Positions 28,401-41,252 are shown, counted from the stretch's first letter. The stretch: 64,000 nt of DNA from Vanilla planifolia (GCA_023846275.1 JAIUJO010000144.1:377001-441000); one strand, 5' to 3'. Notes: a model not told the origin generated them from the sequence alone. Made by a program: numbers and translations.

Positions 28401-31245
28401 TGATGACGATTGATGTTATGCTTGATCTTCTTAGTATCTTAAAATGCTAGTTTCTTAAGCAATATATCATATATTGTAAATTGTTTTGTCTTAATTTGGT
28501 TATATTACAAAACTTCAGTCTATCTCATTTGAAATATAAAACATATTTACATATCTAAATTTATAATCTAGATTGGATAAGGCCTAAACAAATGTCATTT
28601 AATTTCTTGGTGAGTACTATTCAATAAATTGTTCATTTTTATATATTTTCATTATTTTTTGTAGGATTTAGGAAACTTTTTGACAAATTTTCATTTTTAT
28701 GTGATTTTATGATCGAGTCTGTTACACTCGATCTTCTTAGTATCTAGGAACAAAAATTTTTAAAAAAATATTATCTCGATTCTTTAAATTTTTTTCTTTT
28801 ATTTTTTAATATTCCTATGTAGCTATAGGCCTCATCTCATGTAACATATGAATCACTTTGATTGTATTATGTTTTATTGATTCAATTTTTTTAATCTTAT
28901 TTAGGTTCATTACATTGAGTATTTCATACTTGTATGAAATGAGGTATAACCAAAATGAAACAAATGCCCTACACCGGCACTATGAAATTAACTATTTTTT
29001 ACATTTTTTTGAATAATTTTTTTTGTAATATTTTGGTTATTTTATGAGACATTTTTGTTCATTCCTAATTTTGCTATCTGTAATGTTGCACTCGATCTGT
29101 CAAAAAATGAGGCATGATTTAAATGAAACAGAAATAATTACATAAGCTTTCATAAGTTGTATCTACTCAAAATTAATTTTTAAATTTTATAATATTTTCT
29201 TAAATTCTTTACAAGAAATTTTGCATCCTTCTTTATTTAATGGTGAAATAAGTTACACTTGGTCTTCTAAGTGCCTTCAAATGCAACTTTCCAATGCATT
29301 TCACTCAATTTCAAAGTGTTTTCCTTTATGTTTCGTCATACTACTCTGTAAGTCCAATTCTTCAATTCTATAACCTTTACATTCCCTTGATTTGGTAGTA
29401 TTATGTTGCTTTTATCTATCTCATTTAGCTTTATTACATTTTTACTTATTCTTAAAAAAATTATTTATTTTATTTATGGATATTTACTTTTTTAATTCAT
29501 AGTTATCCCAAACGAGGTATGATAAAAAAAATGTGTCACTCGAGTTTTCTTGATTAGCTCTAGCTAATTAAATATTCTTTTTTGATATTTTTAAATATTT
29601 ATTTTCATGAGATTTATTGTGCTTTATAAGACATTTAGTTTTATACCTAATTTTATGGTCGAGGATGTTTCTCTTAATCTTCTTAGTATTATTGAATGAA
29701 ACTTTCTAAAAAAATTGTCTAATATACATATTTCTTTCTATATTTTAGTTATATTAATATTTAACTCTAAATCTCAACTTTTGTGACCTTTGCATCTCTT
29801 TGATTTTGTGAAATTACATTACTTAAATTTATTTAATTTTAGCTTTAATATTATCTTTCTAATATTTAAATAGTAATATATTATCATTTGTATTTATGTA
29901 CATTTATAAATGATGGTAATTTTAGATAAAGTTAGATGGTGACGAAACAAACATTATTGGAGTCATCTTAATGAAAAACACCTAATTAATTACTCATTTT
30001 AAATATTAAAAAATATAATATTTTTACACTTTTGGCAAGTTTTTCAAATCATTTTGATTTTTTGTTTATTTGGTGATCACAGATGTTAGAGTTGATCTTG
30101 TTAGTGTCTTGAAAAATAAATTTCTCTTTTAATTTATTTCATATTTTGAAATTATTTTCCTAGATTTTGTTATATTACTGTTTCATCTTAAATCTTATAT
30201 TACAATGGTTTGGTATATTCAATTATTTCAATATATCTTTTTTACTATTAGTAAATATTTAGTCAAATACTAAAATTATAATTTAAAATTAGTTATCCTC
30301 ATTAACTTGTGTATTTCATAATAATTCAAAAAAAAATTTCATTTGATTTGTCATGATTAACTTTAGGCCATTAAAAATTCATTATTAATTTTTAATATAT
30401 TTTGTTATATAAGGTCTTGGCAGGCTTAATAATATTTAGTTTTATACTTGATTTCATGAACAAATTTGCTATAATCAAATTACTTTCTTTCATAGAATCC
30501 CACTAGCTATTATAATTTGTCTCATTTTTTCAATTGTTTGACTTTAATTTGTTTTATGATTATGCAACACTAAATCTTTTGTTGTGAAACCACTACTTCC
30601 CTTTGATTTGGTTATATTATATTTCCATAGTTTATCTTAATTCAAGAATAACACAAATTTACTTAATATTAAAATAATAATTTGTTACTGTTATACTTGT
30701 TTACTTTGTATGTCATACAAACTTCAAACAAGGTCTATTAGAGATAAAGTCAATGTCACTAGACTCATATCGATGAGCTCAACCTAATTAAATATTAGTT
30801 ATTATGTTTTTAAAAATTTATTTTAGTACTTTGGTACACTATACGTTATTTCTATTTGTTCTTACCTTGACAAACGAGGATGTTATTCTTGATCTCAATG
30901 GTATCTTGGGATTGAACTTTTCCATTCAATCTTTATCATTTTTCACATATTTTTGTTTGATGTTGTTTTATTACATTACTTGAAATTCTCAATTCCTGAT
31001 TTTAATATATATATTTAGTTAACATTGAAACTATAATTTTTTTCAATTTATTCTAATTTCAATTTTTTATATCATAATATTCCAAACAAGGTCTAATTGA
31101 AATGAAAAATCATTTGATGGACTCCTCTCGACAAGCTCTATGAAACTAAAATTGTATTTTTTTTAAATTGTTTTTCCATGGTTTTTGTCATGCTATACGA
31201 GAAATTAGAATTTATACGTAATTTTATAATCAACAATTCTGTGTA
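24370..31245 (-). repeat. Degenerate ~410 bp satellite, block B (inverted)
   Basis: The satellite of blocks A1 and A2 appears here as its reverse complement. The inverted anchor, resembling gatgttacactcgatc, is visible near 24,492, 25,196, 25,675, 25,975, 26,370, 26,885, 27,305, 28,110, 28,412, 28,715, 29,083, 29,250, 29,665, 30,085, 30,870 and in decayed form elsewhere. The unit's ggcatgctttatgagacat-like segment repeats with it. Some units near 28.1-29.3 kb are shortened to about 300 bp or less. ORFs at 26,387-26,581 and 26,942-27,211 are low-complexity chance frames. Confidence 0.88.
25388..25442. repeat. (AT)n microsatellite, ~55 bp
   Basis: A pure AT dinucleotide run grows out of an ATATAT segment of the inverted satellite consensus. 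Confidence 0.97.
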
Positions 31246-31265
31246 TTATCCTAGATTTACAAAGT
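31240..31265. other. Head-to-head satellite inversion junction
   Basis: Left of this point the sequence reads as the reverse complement of the satellite (catgctatacgagaaatt). Right of it the matching plus-strand segment begins (aatgtctcacaaagcttgtg). The two arms come from the same part of the unit and are separated by only a few tens of bases, so they form a degenerate large inverted repeat. Confidence 0.7.
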
Positions 31266-32218
31266 AATGAATGATTTGAATGTCTCACAAAGCTTGTGAA
31301 AACCCTTGAAATTTAAAATTGTTAAAATATAAAATTAAAAATTTATTAGGTTATTGCTTATTCATACGAGTCTAATGATGTCTATTTCATGTTGATTAAA
31401 CCTCATCATGAATTACTATGAATTATCAAATTAATTATAATAAGTAATTATAGATTATTATTAGAACATTACACAAATGTATATTAAAGAAAAAAAGAGA
31501 TAAACTTAACAAACATATTTAAGTTAATCATAGTGATGTAAACATCATACAAAAGGATAATTTGTACAGAAATGTTGAACAAATGAGATAATTTGTACAA
31601 AAATGTTGAATTCTAAGATATTAAAGAGGTTAAGTGTAGCATCTTTAATCGCAAAATTAGTTATGAAGCAAAAATTGTTGTAAAAATGACAAAACCCTCA
31701 AAAATAAATTATTTAAAAAATAATATTTTATTAGATGGAGCTCATCCATATGAGTCTAAAGACTTTAATTTAGTGTTAATTGGAGCATGCCTATAATTAC
31801 TATAAATAATCCAACTGAATAAGAAAAAATAATAACACCCTATTATTTTAATATTCAACAAACATTGGATAAAGTTAAAATAATAGTGAATGTGCCAATA
31901 TAATATAACGAATTCAAAATGATATAATGGCCACATGATGATAGAATTAGGTTTTCTTTCTCATACGATGAATTAGAAAAAAATTTGAACAAATAAAGAT
32001 AAATTCTTTTAATGTTGCATTGGAAGACACTGAGGAGGTCAAATGTAATAATCTCAATTGTCAAGTTAGGTATAAATTAAAAATTTATCATAATGTCTTG
32101 GAAAAATGAAGAAAGTGAAATATCTAAAAATATATAAATGAATTTTTACTTATGTTGAGCTTATTAAGACAAGACCAACAATAATTGTTTCATCCTGGTC
32201 AAACCATATTTTGAATTA
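31262..32218 (+). repeat. Degenerate ~410 bp satellite, block C (plus)
   Basis: About two and a third units in plus orientation, with anchors near 31,632 (gtgtagcatc) and 32,043 (atgtaataatc). The block ends in ttgaattattttaattg, where it passes into the 5S spacer; both partners have similar AT-rich sequence at the join. Confidence 0.85.
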
Positions 32219-32231
32219 TTTTAATTGATAA

Positions 32232-32580
32232 GGCAAAAAAAAGAAATACTAAAGAAGAACATAACTAAACCACAAGAGGGACCGAAAGAGAAAATGGTAG
32301 ATTAATAGGTAGGAAATTGAAAGGATTATAGTGAAAGGGAGACGTAGGAGACAATTCAAAGAAAGGAATAAGAAAATATGTGAGGACAAAGGAGATAGAA
32401 CAAATAAGAAAGTGATGGAGAGAGAGAGAGAACTAGAAAAAAGAGTGACAAAGAGAAGAGACAGAAGGAGAACAGGACATTAAGAGATAAAAAAGAAGAC
32501 AAAAAAAAGAGAATGATAACTATGGAGAGAAAGAAGTGAGAAAAAGTTAGAGATATTGAGACAAAGTGAAAAAATTAAGT
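32232..32580. repeat. Purine-rich block of the 5S spacer (first of 19)
   Basis: The plus strand is almost entirely A and G with few T, rich in gagagaga and agaaagga words. Equivalent blocks occur in the other 5S units near 36,775-37,110, 38,000-38,325, 38,925-39,190, 40,240-40,570, 41,765-42,100, 42,945-43,255, 44,125-44,460, 45,555-45,880, 46,910-47,245, 48,350-48,680, 50,060-50,400, 51,520-51,850, 51,960-52,225, 53,610-53,710 (short), 54,690-55,015, 55,930-56,275, 57,290-57,580 and 58,540-58,840. The F-, S- and L-rich minus-strand ORFs over these blocks are a by-product of the pyrimidine-rich strand. Confidence 0.9.
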
Positions 32581-32869
32581 AAAAATTAAATATTAAAAAT
32601 TAAAAATTAATATTTCTTGAATATTACAAATTAATCATATACAATATATAATAATATTTAAATTAAAAAAAATAATGAGTTTTATTATTATTTTAGCATA
32701 TTACAAATTTTCAAAGTATATATTAAATATTAATTTATTAATTTATTAATTTTTTTAACATTCATATGATTAAAAATGTTAATTAAATTATAAATTATAT
32801 CATTATTCTCATATATTATCTTATTATGACCTATTTTATGAAACATGAAAATTATTATCTTTCTTAGAA

Positions 32870-35800
32870 ATGTAATTTGGTTAATCATTTAAAATTAGCT
32901 AATAGAGAAATATGAGAATTGATGCAAGTTCCATTTTACTTCCTGACTAAGAAAAATTTATAAGGTACATTGATATTTAAAGCATTTTATTAAATTGATA
33001 ATAATGAAAATTATAATCTGTAATTAAACAATAGGGTCAAAAATGTGTTACATTATGCATTGAATGCTACCAAATTTAATAGAATTATGGATTTAGAAAT
33101 GACATAAATTAGAGGTAACATAATTAGGAACCTCTTCATTAAGGAAAATAAAATGAACATGATTATGCATGATTATGTGTTATTTAGGATGCTCACAAAT
33201 AAATTAATTAAAACCATGTTTTGAAGAGTTAGAAATATTTATAATACACCTTTTAGTGGGGAAAAGCCAATTCCTCTGAATGAAAAGGTGAGAAAATATT
33301 TAAAATTTTACCATAAAGTATGATCCATTGAACACTATCATTAGGATCGCCAAAACAATTTCAACGATGACATTAGAGGACATGATAAGTGAGCTTATGA
33401 CAAATGAGGTGGAAATGGAGAGGAAAAAAGAAGAGAAAGAATTTGTTAAGAAGAACAACATAAAGAGGAAGGAACCAGCAATAACATTGAAGATGTAGGA
33501 AGACATTTCAAAAGAGGCTTCAAATGATGATGATGGTATTGCTTTAATTTCCAAATGATTATTTAATGTTTGTATCGTTAAAAAAGTATAAAGTTAAATT
33601 TCTATGAAGAAAAATAAGAATAAGAAGAACAAGGTTTTGAAAGTAGCTTTGAGTGATTTAGAAGAAAACAATACAAGTGATGAGGAGGAAAACAATGGAC
33701 TTTTTTTGTATGATGGTTAGAGAAGAAGGGGAAGAAGGGAGTTAATCCGTAAGTAAAGAATAAGTAAACTACTCCAAGGAAAAAATTGATGAATAATTAC
33801 TTTATGTTTGTAAAAAAGTTGAAATTTTGAATAAAAAACATAAAAAGTAAAAGATGAACCAAATAAACATCAAGATCATTATCAAAATGTTAGAGAAAAT
33901 GATGATATTTATTTAAAGAATATTGAAAAAGCTAATCATGATTTAAAACAAAAACTAAATGAGCATGCATCATTAGTTAGGCAAATTAGTGATTTTAAAT
34001 CATTGCACTATACTTGCTCAATTTCAAATGCAAAAAAATTAATAGACATGTTTTTGTTACACATGTTAGAAGATCTCATATGCATAGTTATGTTGATATT
34101 TTAAAAGGTTTTAATCATTCTTAGATGCCACTACTGTATGCAAGCTTATCATACTTTAAATGTATGTTGGATTAGAGCAAATATTCATTCTAAATTTCCT
34201 TCTTTTGCATAGATAATAAACGAAAATAATTTCTTACACATAAATGTGATCATCTAAAATTGGAATGGATTCTAAAAACTAAAAATAAAAAACAAGTATT
34301 GTTTATGTAAATTTTCATAAAACAATTTCAATAAAGAATTAGTGTAGTTATTGTTGAAAAAAACAAGATTTGAGAAGTTAAGTTTGAATGATTAAATTTA
34401 AATAAATAAGCAAAAGAAAGTTGAAAAAAAATTTAAATCTTTATTATTGATTTAGGATCATTCAAAAGAAAACATTTTACATGAAATTTTTGATTGAGTT
34501 TAAAATTTATCTTACAAAGATTAATCTTTTGTTTAAAATTTTTGATCAACATTAATATAATATGTTTTGTATGCACCTATTCGAAAATTAATTAATTAAA
34601 TGATTTTGAAAGAGATTGAAAGAGTTGACACATAGACCATTAAAAAAAAACTAAATTTAATATTTGATAAATAATTATTAGATGATATATTGGTTGATAA
34701 ACTAATAAATTTTATGGTTATAAATTATTTATAAAATTTACATTATGTCCCTCTGAGTGACAATAAAAATGGAGAGGGAGTAGACATAAATTAACGAGGA
34801 GCATTAATCTTGAAATAATATACATATAGAGGGAGTTTATACTAAGTTATTTTGCATATTCTTTTATAAATATTACATTTTTTTATTAATTTTAATATAG
34901 GTTTTGTTAAATTCAAAAGAGGGAGATTGTTTTGTTTTTGACCCATAGCACTGATGCTTTGTTTGATGATAATAAACCTTAAAAGTTTCTAATAAATGGT
35001 TTTAAGTGAATTTTTAGATTTTTGGTAGGTCACACTCATATTGATGGGAGAAGTAAACAAATAAGATGCACAAACGTGAAATCCCATGAAGACCATCTTT
35101 ATTGTAGAAGCAAACCACTAAGAGGTGAATTTTAAATTTAATTTTAGGTATTTAAATTTTACTTTTGTTGCAATTAAAGCTTGATTAAAATATTTATTAT
35201 AAGGCACATAAATTAAATTCAAATTAATTCTAGAACAACATTTAGGCTTAAATTATTTTTGATGGTACTCGTTGAATATCTTGACCATCATTTTATCTGT
35301 ATAATAATATTTTTTTAAAATAAATAATTAATATATTGTACAAAAAATATGTGTTAATGATATTAAGTAATAAGTAGAAAATTTTATAAGAAAAAATAAC
35401 CCATTCTTGCGAGCAATTAACATTGAAGCAACACGGGTCACTATAGTTAAAGGCTACTGTTTAGTAGTAACTAATTATGGAAGGAGTTTGATACTCCAAA
35501 CACTTTCTATACTAAAACCCAAACAACACATTTTGGATCCCATCATCAATCACTCCTCCATAAATCAAATAACGTATATGTAGCTTTCTGGTAGAACAGG
35601 TGATTAATTCTAGACTTTGTAATGACAGCCAATGCAGTTATTCAACTCTCTATCATGGTTACAAAATTCTTCATAAGTAGAAAATAACAAAGCAAATGTG
35701 CAATGTGGGATTCAAACTATACGCCTTTTCTACTATTGAATTCCTAAATTTTATGAGTAATGTGAACTGTACCACCTTATATTTTGTGAACTAATGATCA

Positions 35801-36240
35801 CTGCCATATAACATTTTTCAAAAGTGGAAATTCTATCAACCATCCAATATAATAATTTTGCAGTCACACAATCAAAATTTCATCCATTCAAACAGTTAAT
35901 TCCTACTATTAGATCATGCTTTAGATTTAGTGACCTAAATCAATTCCATATTTCTAAAGCTACAAATTCGATTGAATCCATACGATTGCTTAGTTTTCAC
36001 TATCAAACAATCACAAAAATTTTTGATCGAAAGGTTCCACACAATAACTATTTTTGCAAATATTTTGAGCTCTTTGAGAATTATTTATTCTTTAGTTTCT
36101 ATCTTTAGGGGAAAACATATATTTGCTTGTTATTGCCTTATTTTTGCTAGGGGTGGACATAAGCTTGTTCTACAAGTCAAACCACCTTAAACTTGATTGC
36201 GTATATTTTTAATTAATGTCGATACATAAATTACATGACC
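32870..36240 (+). mobile_element. Ty1/copia LTR-retrotransposon fossil nested in the 5S array
   Basis: Recognisable parts in order on the plus strand: a gag region with a UBN2-type domain (about 33,045-33,515, including the TLEDMISELMTNE segment), an acidic and coiled tail typical of copia gag (about 33,600-34,020), a CX2CX4HX4C zinc knuckle at 34,126-34,170, a polypurine tract at about 34,915-34,926, and an LTR start at about 34,928 (tgttttg, followed by ttgatgataata). I see no recognisable pol domains and no clear second LTR. It is broken many times over and clearly dead. It lies inside a 5S spacer, so it entered after the array formed. The right limit is uncertain: 5S spacer sequence is evident again by about 36,350, and part of 35,000-36,240 may be other DNA. 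Confidence 0.75.
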
Positions 36241-36349
36241 TTTATAAAACCTAATATATTTTAAATAAATAAAATTTTGCCACAAGTAACTTTTATATAT
36301 TTATTAAATCTTGTTGATAATTGCTTCAATTATATTATTGAAATATTTT

Positions 36350-36460
36350 ATAATATACCAAATTTTTATTACTAGAAAATGACCCACCTCTTACTGAACC
36401 TCACTTAAAATATTCCTCACACCCTAGCATACTTAACCGTTGAAGTTAGGGAATCATTTC
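36350..36460 (-). pseudogene. 5S rRNA relic 1 (weak)
   Basis: The segment ccctagcatacttaaccg and the following gaagtt correspond to the internal promoter part of a 5S gene read on the minus strand. The tagaaaatg flank on the left and the catatgcacttccaaaaat spacer on the right match other units. It is the most decayed copy and touches the copia fossil's right side. Confidence 0.55.
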
Positions 36461-37524
36461 AAAATTTTTGCATGATAATTTGCATATGCACTTCCAAAAA
36501 TAAATTTATGCTTATTATATGTTTCATAAAATATATTAATATAAATATTTTTTTAATATCAAATAAATAAAAATTTTAAAAACAATATTTTTAATAACAT
36601 ATTTATTAATAAAAAATATTTTCTTCCATTAAGTTATTATTCATATAAGTAAAAAATTTAATTACATAATAAATATAAATAATAAAATATATATTTATCA
36701 TAATTTATGTATATTAAGCTATGAAACACAAGAGATTTCAAAAATATTGTTAATTGATAAGGTTGAAAAAGAGATAATGTAGATAGTAATAATTATTTTA
36801 TGAGAAATTGAGAAAATGAGAAAGTCATGGTTTGATAAGATCAAAATAGAAAGGAAAAAAAGGAAAAAATAGAGTTGATTAATGATTTAAAGAAGAGGAT
36901 AAGATAAATGGATAAGATAAACGTGATCTACAAAATAAATAATAAAGTGCAAGAGAGAGAAATTAAAAACTAGATAAGGAAAGAAAAGAGAGAGGATAAT
37001 AGAATATAAAGAGATTGATAATGAAGTGCAAAATAAGAGAATGATAATGGGATGGAGAAAGATATGTGAGAATTTTAGGGATAAAATGATAATGAAAAAA
37101 GGGTAAGTTAAATAATGAAATAATAGTTAAATCATAATAACTAAACTTATAATAAATATAGAAATTTAATCTTATATAGTATTCAATAATATTAAAATAC
37201 AAAAATTTTTGAGGATTGTTATTATTTTAGGATGCAAAAAATACTTTTGGAATACATTTGATATTAATATATAAACATTTTATTTTAACTTACATATAAA
37301 AATGCATGTTAAATAATAAATAATATAATTATTCTAATGTATTCTTTTTATAAGACATGATATAGATAATAAATATGAATAATATTTAACATTAGTGATT
37401 AAATTTAATAATCACTTCCTAAAATTTTCATTATGTACTATTATTTATTATAATTTAAATTTTAACATTAATATGTTATTAAAAGAAATTGCCATTATTA
37501 ACAAAAAGAATGTACGAAAAAATA

Positions 37525-37637
37525 TGTTCAATAATATGACTCCTGAAAAAGACACCCGTCACAATACTCTATCTACCCAAGCATGCTTAAGTTTTGAGTT
37601 CTAATGAGATCAACTATTATAATACTGGTGTGGATTC
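37525..37637 (-). pseudogene. 5S rRNA relic 2
   Basis: Nearly full length. The complement of the A-box region reads caagcatgcttaa, followed by gagttctaatgagat and the gene's 5' end as actggtgtggat. cacccgtcac marks the C-box side. The 70-codon plus-strand ORF over it is chance. Confidence 0.85.
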
Positions 37638-38464
37638 ACAAGAATATAAAAACAAAAAACTTCTATTTGTGTGATTTTTGGTGTGAAGATAATGAATTAG
37701 TTGAAATTTTTACAAATTATTACACATTTTGTGTTTTTAAATTTAACTTTTTAACTTATTATGTAAGTCATATTATACTCTAATATAAATATTTTATTGA
37801 TTTCAAATTAACTAAAAATTACATAACCTTTTTTGTTTATGAAGAAAACATTAATATGTAAGATGTACATCTATTAAATTATCATTTTAATATAAAAAAT
37901 AAGAAACATATATATATATATATAATTAAGATATGTTAACCTTTGAAACATAAGAGATTTGGCAAAATATTATTAATTCATGGGGTTGAAAATGGGATAT
38001 AGTACATGGAGATAACTATTCTATAGGGGAGAGATAAAATCGTGGATAGAATAGAGAGAAATAGAAAAAAAAATGATAAAAGAGATAGATGAGATATGAT
38101 TAAATCAAAAGAGGAAGTAAAAGATAGAATAAGAGGACATGAGAGAATAAAATGTAATGTGAAACAGACAGAATAATAAGGAAATATTGAGAAATAGATG
38201 GGAGAGAGAGAGGATGGGAATATAAAGAAATGGAGAATGAAAATAAGAAGATGATAATGGTCGATATAAGGAAGTGAATGCAAGCGACAACGAGATAAAA
38301 AAAAAATTTGAGAGAAACAATAAAATAACAATTAAATCTTAATAACCAAATAAGAAAAAAATAATTAAAGTTTATTATTATTTTATAGTTTTACAAATAT
38401 ATAAAGAAATGTTATTAAAAACAAATGTCATTCTTTAGAAAAAGAAATGTTATGAGAAAAATAG

Positions 38465-38578
38465 GTGCAAAATTAGTATTTCTTAGGTGGTCACTTATCC
38501 CAATACTACTCCCTCCGAAGCATGCTTAATTTTTGAGATCTAATTAGATCTAATGTTAAAATGCTAGTGTGGTCATGC
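38465..38578 (-). pseudogene. 5S rRNA relic 3
   Basis: Full length and among the clearest copies: gtgcaa at the 3' end, ggtggtcac (C-box side), aatactactcc, gaagcatgcttaa, then tctaattagatctaatg and gctagtgtggtcatgc at the 5' end. It lies only about 940 bp from relic 2, the shortest spacing between two full-length copies. Confidence 0.9.
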
Positions 38579-39773
38579 TTGAATTTAAATGCCAAAAATT
38601 GAAATTCTGTGATGATTATCTTAAAGATAGTGAACAATTTTATAATTTTAATAAATTATTATATTAACACACTTGCTCAAATGTTAACATTTCAATTATA
38701 TAAACTTAATAAAAAAATAAGACGAACTATTCATTTTGATAGACAAAACATTATTATTTAAGATATGCTTCAATTAACTTATCAAACTTATCAATTAAAA
38801 ATTTAATTATATAATTAATTAAAATATATATATATATATATATATTATAACTAATATATTTTAAACCATGCAACATGTGAGATTTGTAGAATTTTATTAA
38901 TTTATAAGGTTGAAAAAAAAATGTAATTTGAGGAAGTTTTTAAATAAGAGATAACACTAAGAATGATAAGAAGGAAATAGAAAAAAGTCATTGTAGAGAG
39001 AGAGATGAAAGATGATGCAATGAAGAGGATGACAAAAAGGGAGATAAAAAAGATAGAGAGCATAATACCCAATTGAAAGGGATAGAAATTAGAAAATAAA
39101 GAGGGAAAGAGGAGAAAGAGATGTTGAAGAAATTGAGCAAATGTGGAACACATTGGTATAAAGAGAAAAAGGTAAGACAAATAAGTAAATAAAAGCTAAA
39201 TCGTGATAATTAAACCAACAATATTTATTTAATGTTATAGGATCATGGTAAACAATATGTTTATTATTATTCTATTATATTACAAATATTTATAGTATTT
39301 ATTTACTAGTAAATTTATTTTACTTTACTTATTAATTTAATTGAAAATTTTGAATAAATAATAAATTATATCTTTAAATGAGGTAATAAAGGCAATAAAT
39401 ATAAATAATATTTAACGTTACTAATATAGTTTGGATTTTTTTAAATTATATAACACATTATTATTGTATTTGAAATAATTAGTAAAAATCCGTATATAAT
39501 ATTTTAAACTAACATTAATTCTATTTTATTATAACTGATATAAGTTATTTTCTGCATAATTAAGTTGTATTAAAAAATTCATTTTACTATATCATATACT
39601 TTTTTATGATTATTGCTATATGAAAATGACAAAGATGTTATACAGTTAAAATTAATAATTAATTAAAAAATTATAATTATAAACAATCATTAATAATAAT
39701 TAATTTTTAACTATTAACATGTTACTAAAATCAAATGTAGTACATGAAAGGAGAGAATCTTATGATCAAATAT

Positions 39774-39886
39774 GTGTAAAATGAGGATTTCTCAAGAGGT
39801 CACCATTCAAATGCTACTCTATCACTTGGATGCTTAACTTTGGAGTTCTAATTAGATTTAATGCAATAATACTATCGTGGTCCACA
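39774..39886 (-). pseudogene. 5S rRNA relic 4
   Basis: Full length and diverged. It retains ttctcaagaggtcacc, tgctactct, tggatgcttaac, tttggagttctaattag and actatcgtggtcc. Confidence 0.88.
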
Positions 39887-40790
39887 TCAACACAAAAGTT
39901 AAAAACTATAGTTGTGTGATTATGGTCTTGAAGGTAATGAAATGTTTCTAAAATTTTCTAAATCATCATGAATTTGAACTTTGATAAAAAATTATGCTTA
40001 TTGTGTATGTGATAATACATTATTGTATTAACATTTTATTTATATCAAATTAATTAAAAATTATATAAGTTAATATTTTTGTTAAAATAGACATTAATAC
40101 TTCAGATTTTCTTCATTATGTTATCATTTTTATAAACAAAAATAAAATGAAATATTAAATATAAAAAATATATATTTATGACATTTTATTTATTAAAATA
40201 TACATCATTAGAGATCTCATAAATATTATTAATTGATAGGATAAAAAAGAGATTGTGGATGTTGGGATAACTATTTTGTGAGAGAGATAAAAGATCATTG
40301 ATTGATGAGTGAAATAGAGAGCAAAAAATTAATAGACAGTGGGATAAGATATGATTTATTAAAGAGAAGAAAAAAGAGAACATAGAGAAGATAGAGGGAA
40401 TAAATCTCAAAGTAAAAAAAGAAAGAGAAATGTGAAGGTAAAGATTGATAAAAGTGAGAGGGTGGACAAGAAGAATATTTGGAGTTAAAAAATCAAGAGA
40501 TAAATAAGAGAATAATAATAGAAGAGAGAAAGAAGTAAAAAATGTCAAGGATAATAAGATAAAATAAAAAATGAATGAAATAATGAAATAATACTAAAAT
40601 ATTAATAATTAAACCTATAATATTTTTTATATATAGTAAGTTAACTACATATAATTCTTAATAATATTAGATAAAAAAACGAACATTTATTTTCAATTTA
40701 GTATATTACAAATGTTTAAAGTATATTTTTATTTTTAATTTAATATAAATTTATTAAAACTAATAACTTAAAAAAAGAAAGAAAGTCGTG

Positions 40791-40999
40791 AAAGAACCTC
40801 TTGCGAATTCATGTGTTTCTGTTTTGATGACAATACATTTTTTCTTCATTTGCATTTCAAATTGTTCTCTAGAATTTTTATCAATATGAGGAGATCGTAA
40901 CATAGTATATAAGGCTTGTGATTTAGGCAATCCAATCTTTCGTGTGTCAGGCAGAAGCCCCCCAAAATGGTTTTTTAAAAATGGGTGATCAAAATTCAT
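40791..40999 (-). pseudogene. rps10: Mitochondrial-type rps10 fragment in a 5S spacer
   Basis: The minus-strand frame reads FDHPFLKNHFGG near the start, then TRKIGLP, LYTMLRSPHIDK, REQFEMQMKKK and KTETHEF. These match the N-terminal two thirds of plant mitochondrial ribosomal protein S10, a small-subunit component of mitochondrial ribosomes, which I recognise from memory. Homology begins at FDHP (about 40,993), so the real N-terminus is missing and the ATG at 40,999 comes from flanking sequence. After THEF one base seems lost relative to the expected reading, a few more bases match, and homology ends near 40,791, well short of the S10 C-terminus. About 68 codons lack a stop, and the piece keeps at least four CpGs, unlike its surroundings. 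It replaces roughly 250 bp of normal 5S spacer. It is either an organelle-derived insertion or part of a nuclear rps10 copy. It is not a functional gene as it stands. Confidence 0.85.
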
Positions 41000-41252
41000 T
41001 ATAATATAAGTTTTATATTTTATTTTGGTTAAAATTAAACAATAGTTTTGTTATTATTTTATTGTATCATAAGAAGTGACATAATTTTTATTAAGTAAAA
41101 TTGACAATAATGTTATAAAATTAATATTAACAATTAATTACCAAAATTTTTGTTCTAAACTATCAATTATAAGAACTAACTTTATTTAACATCAACATGT
41201 TATTATAATCTTTTGTTGTATAATAGAAAATGGAGTGCTATCGAAAAGACAT

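Noticed and set aside
35824-36190. Two overlapping plus-strand ORFs of 94 and 72 codons right of the copia LTR start
   Set aside because: No recognisable domain, overlapping frames, and a position in LTR or flanking DNA. Probably chance.
37638-37660. TATA-like AT-rich words upstream of the 5S relics as polymerase III promoter remnants
   Set aside because: They lie closer to the gene start than the usual -28 position, and the whole spacer is AT-rich, so they are not informative.
37978-38331. 117-codon F/S/L-rich minus-strand ORF resembling a membrane protein, with similar ORFs in most 5S units
   Set aside because: These lie over the purine blocks. The pyrimidine-rich strand encodes mostly F, S, L and P, so hydrophobic frames arise from composition alone. 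They are not conserved in frame between units.
40186-40548. 120-codon minus-strand ORF
   Set aside because: It covers a purine block of a 5S unit and has the same composition artefact.
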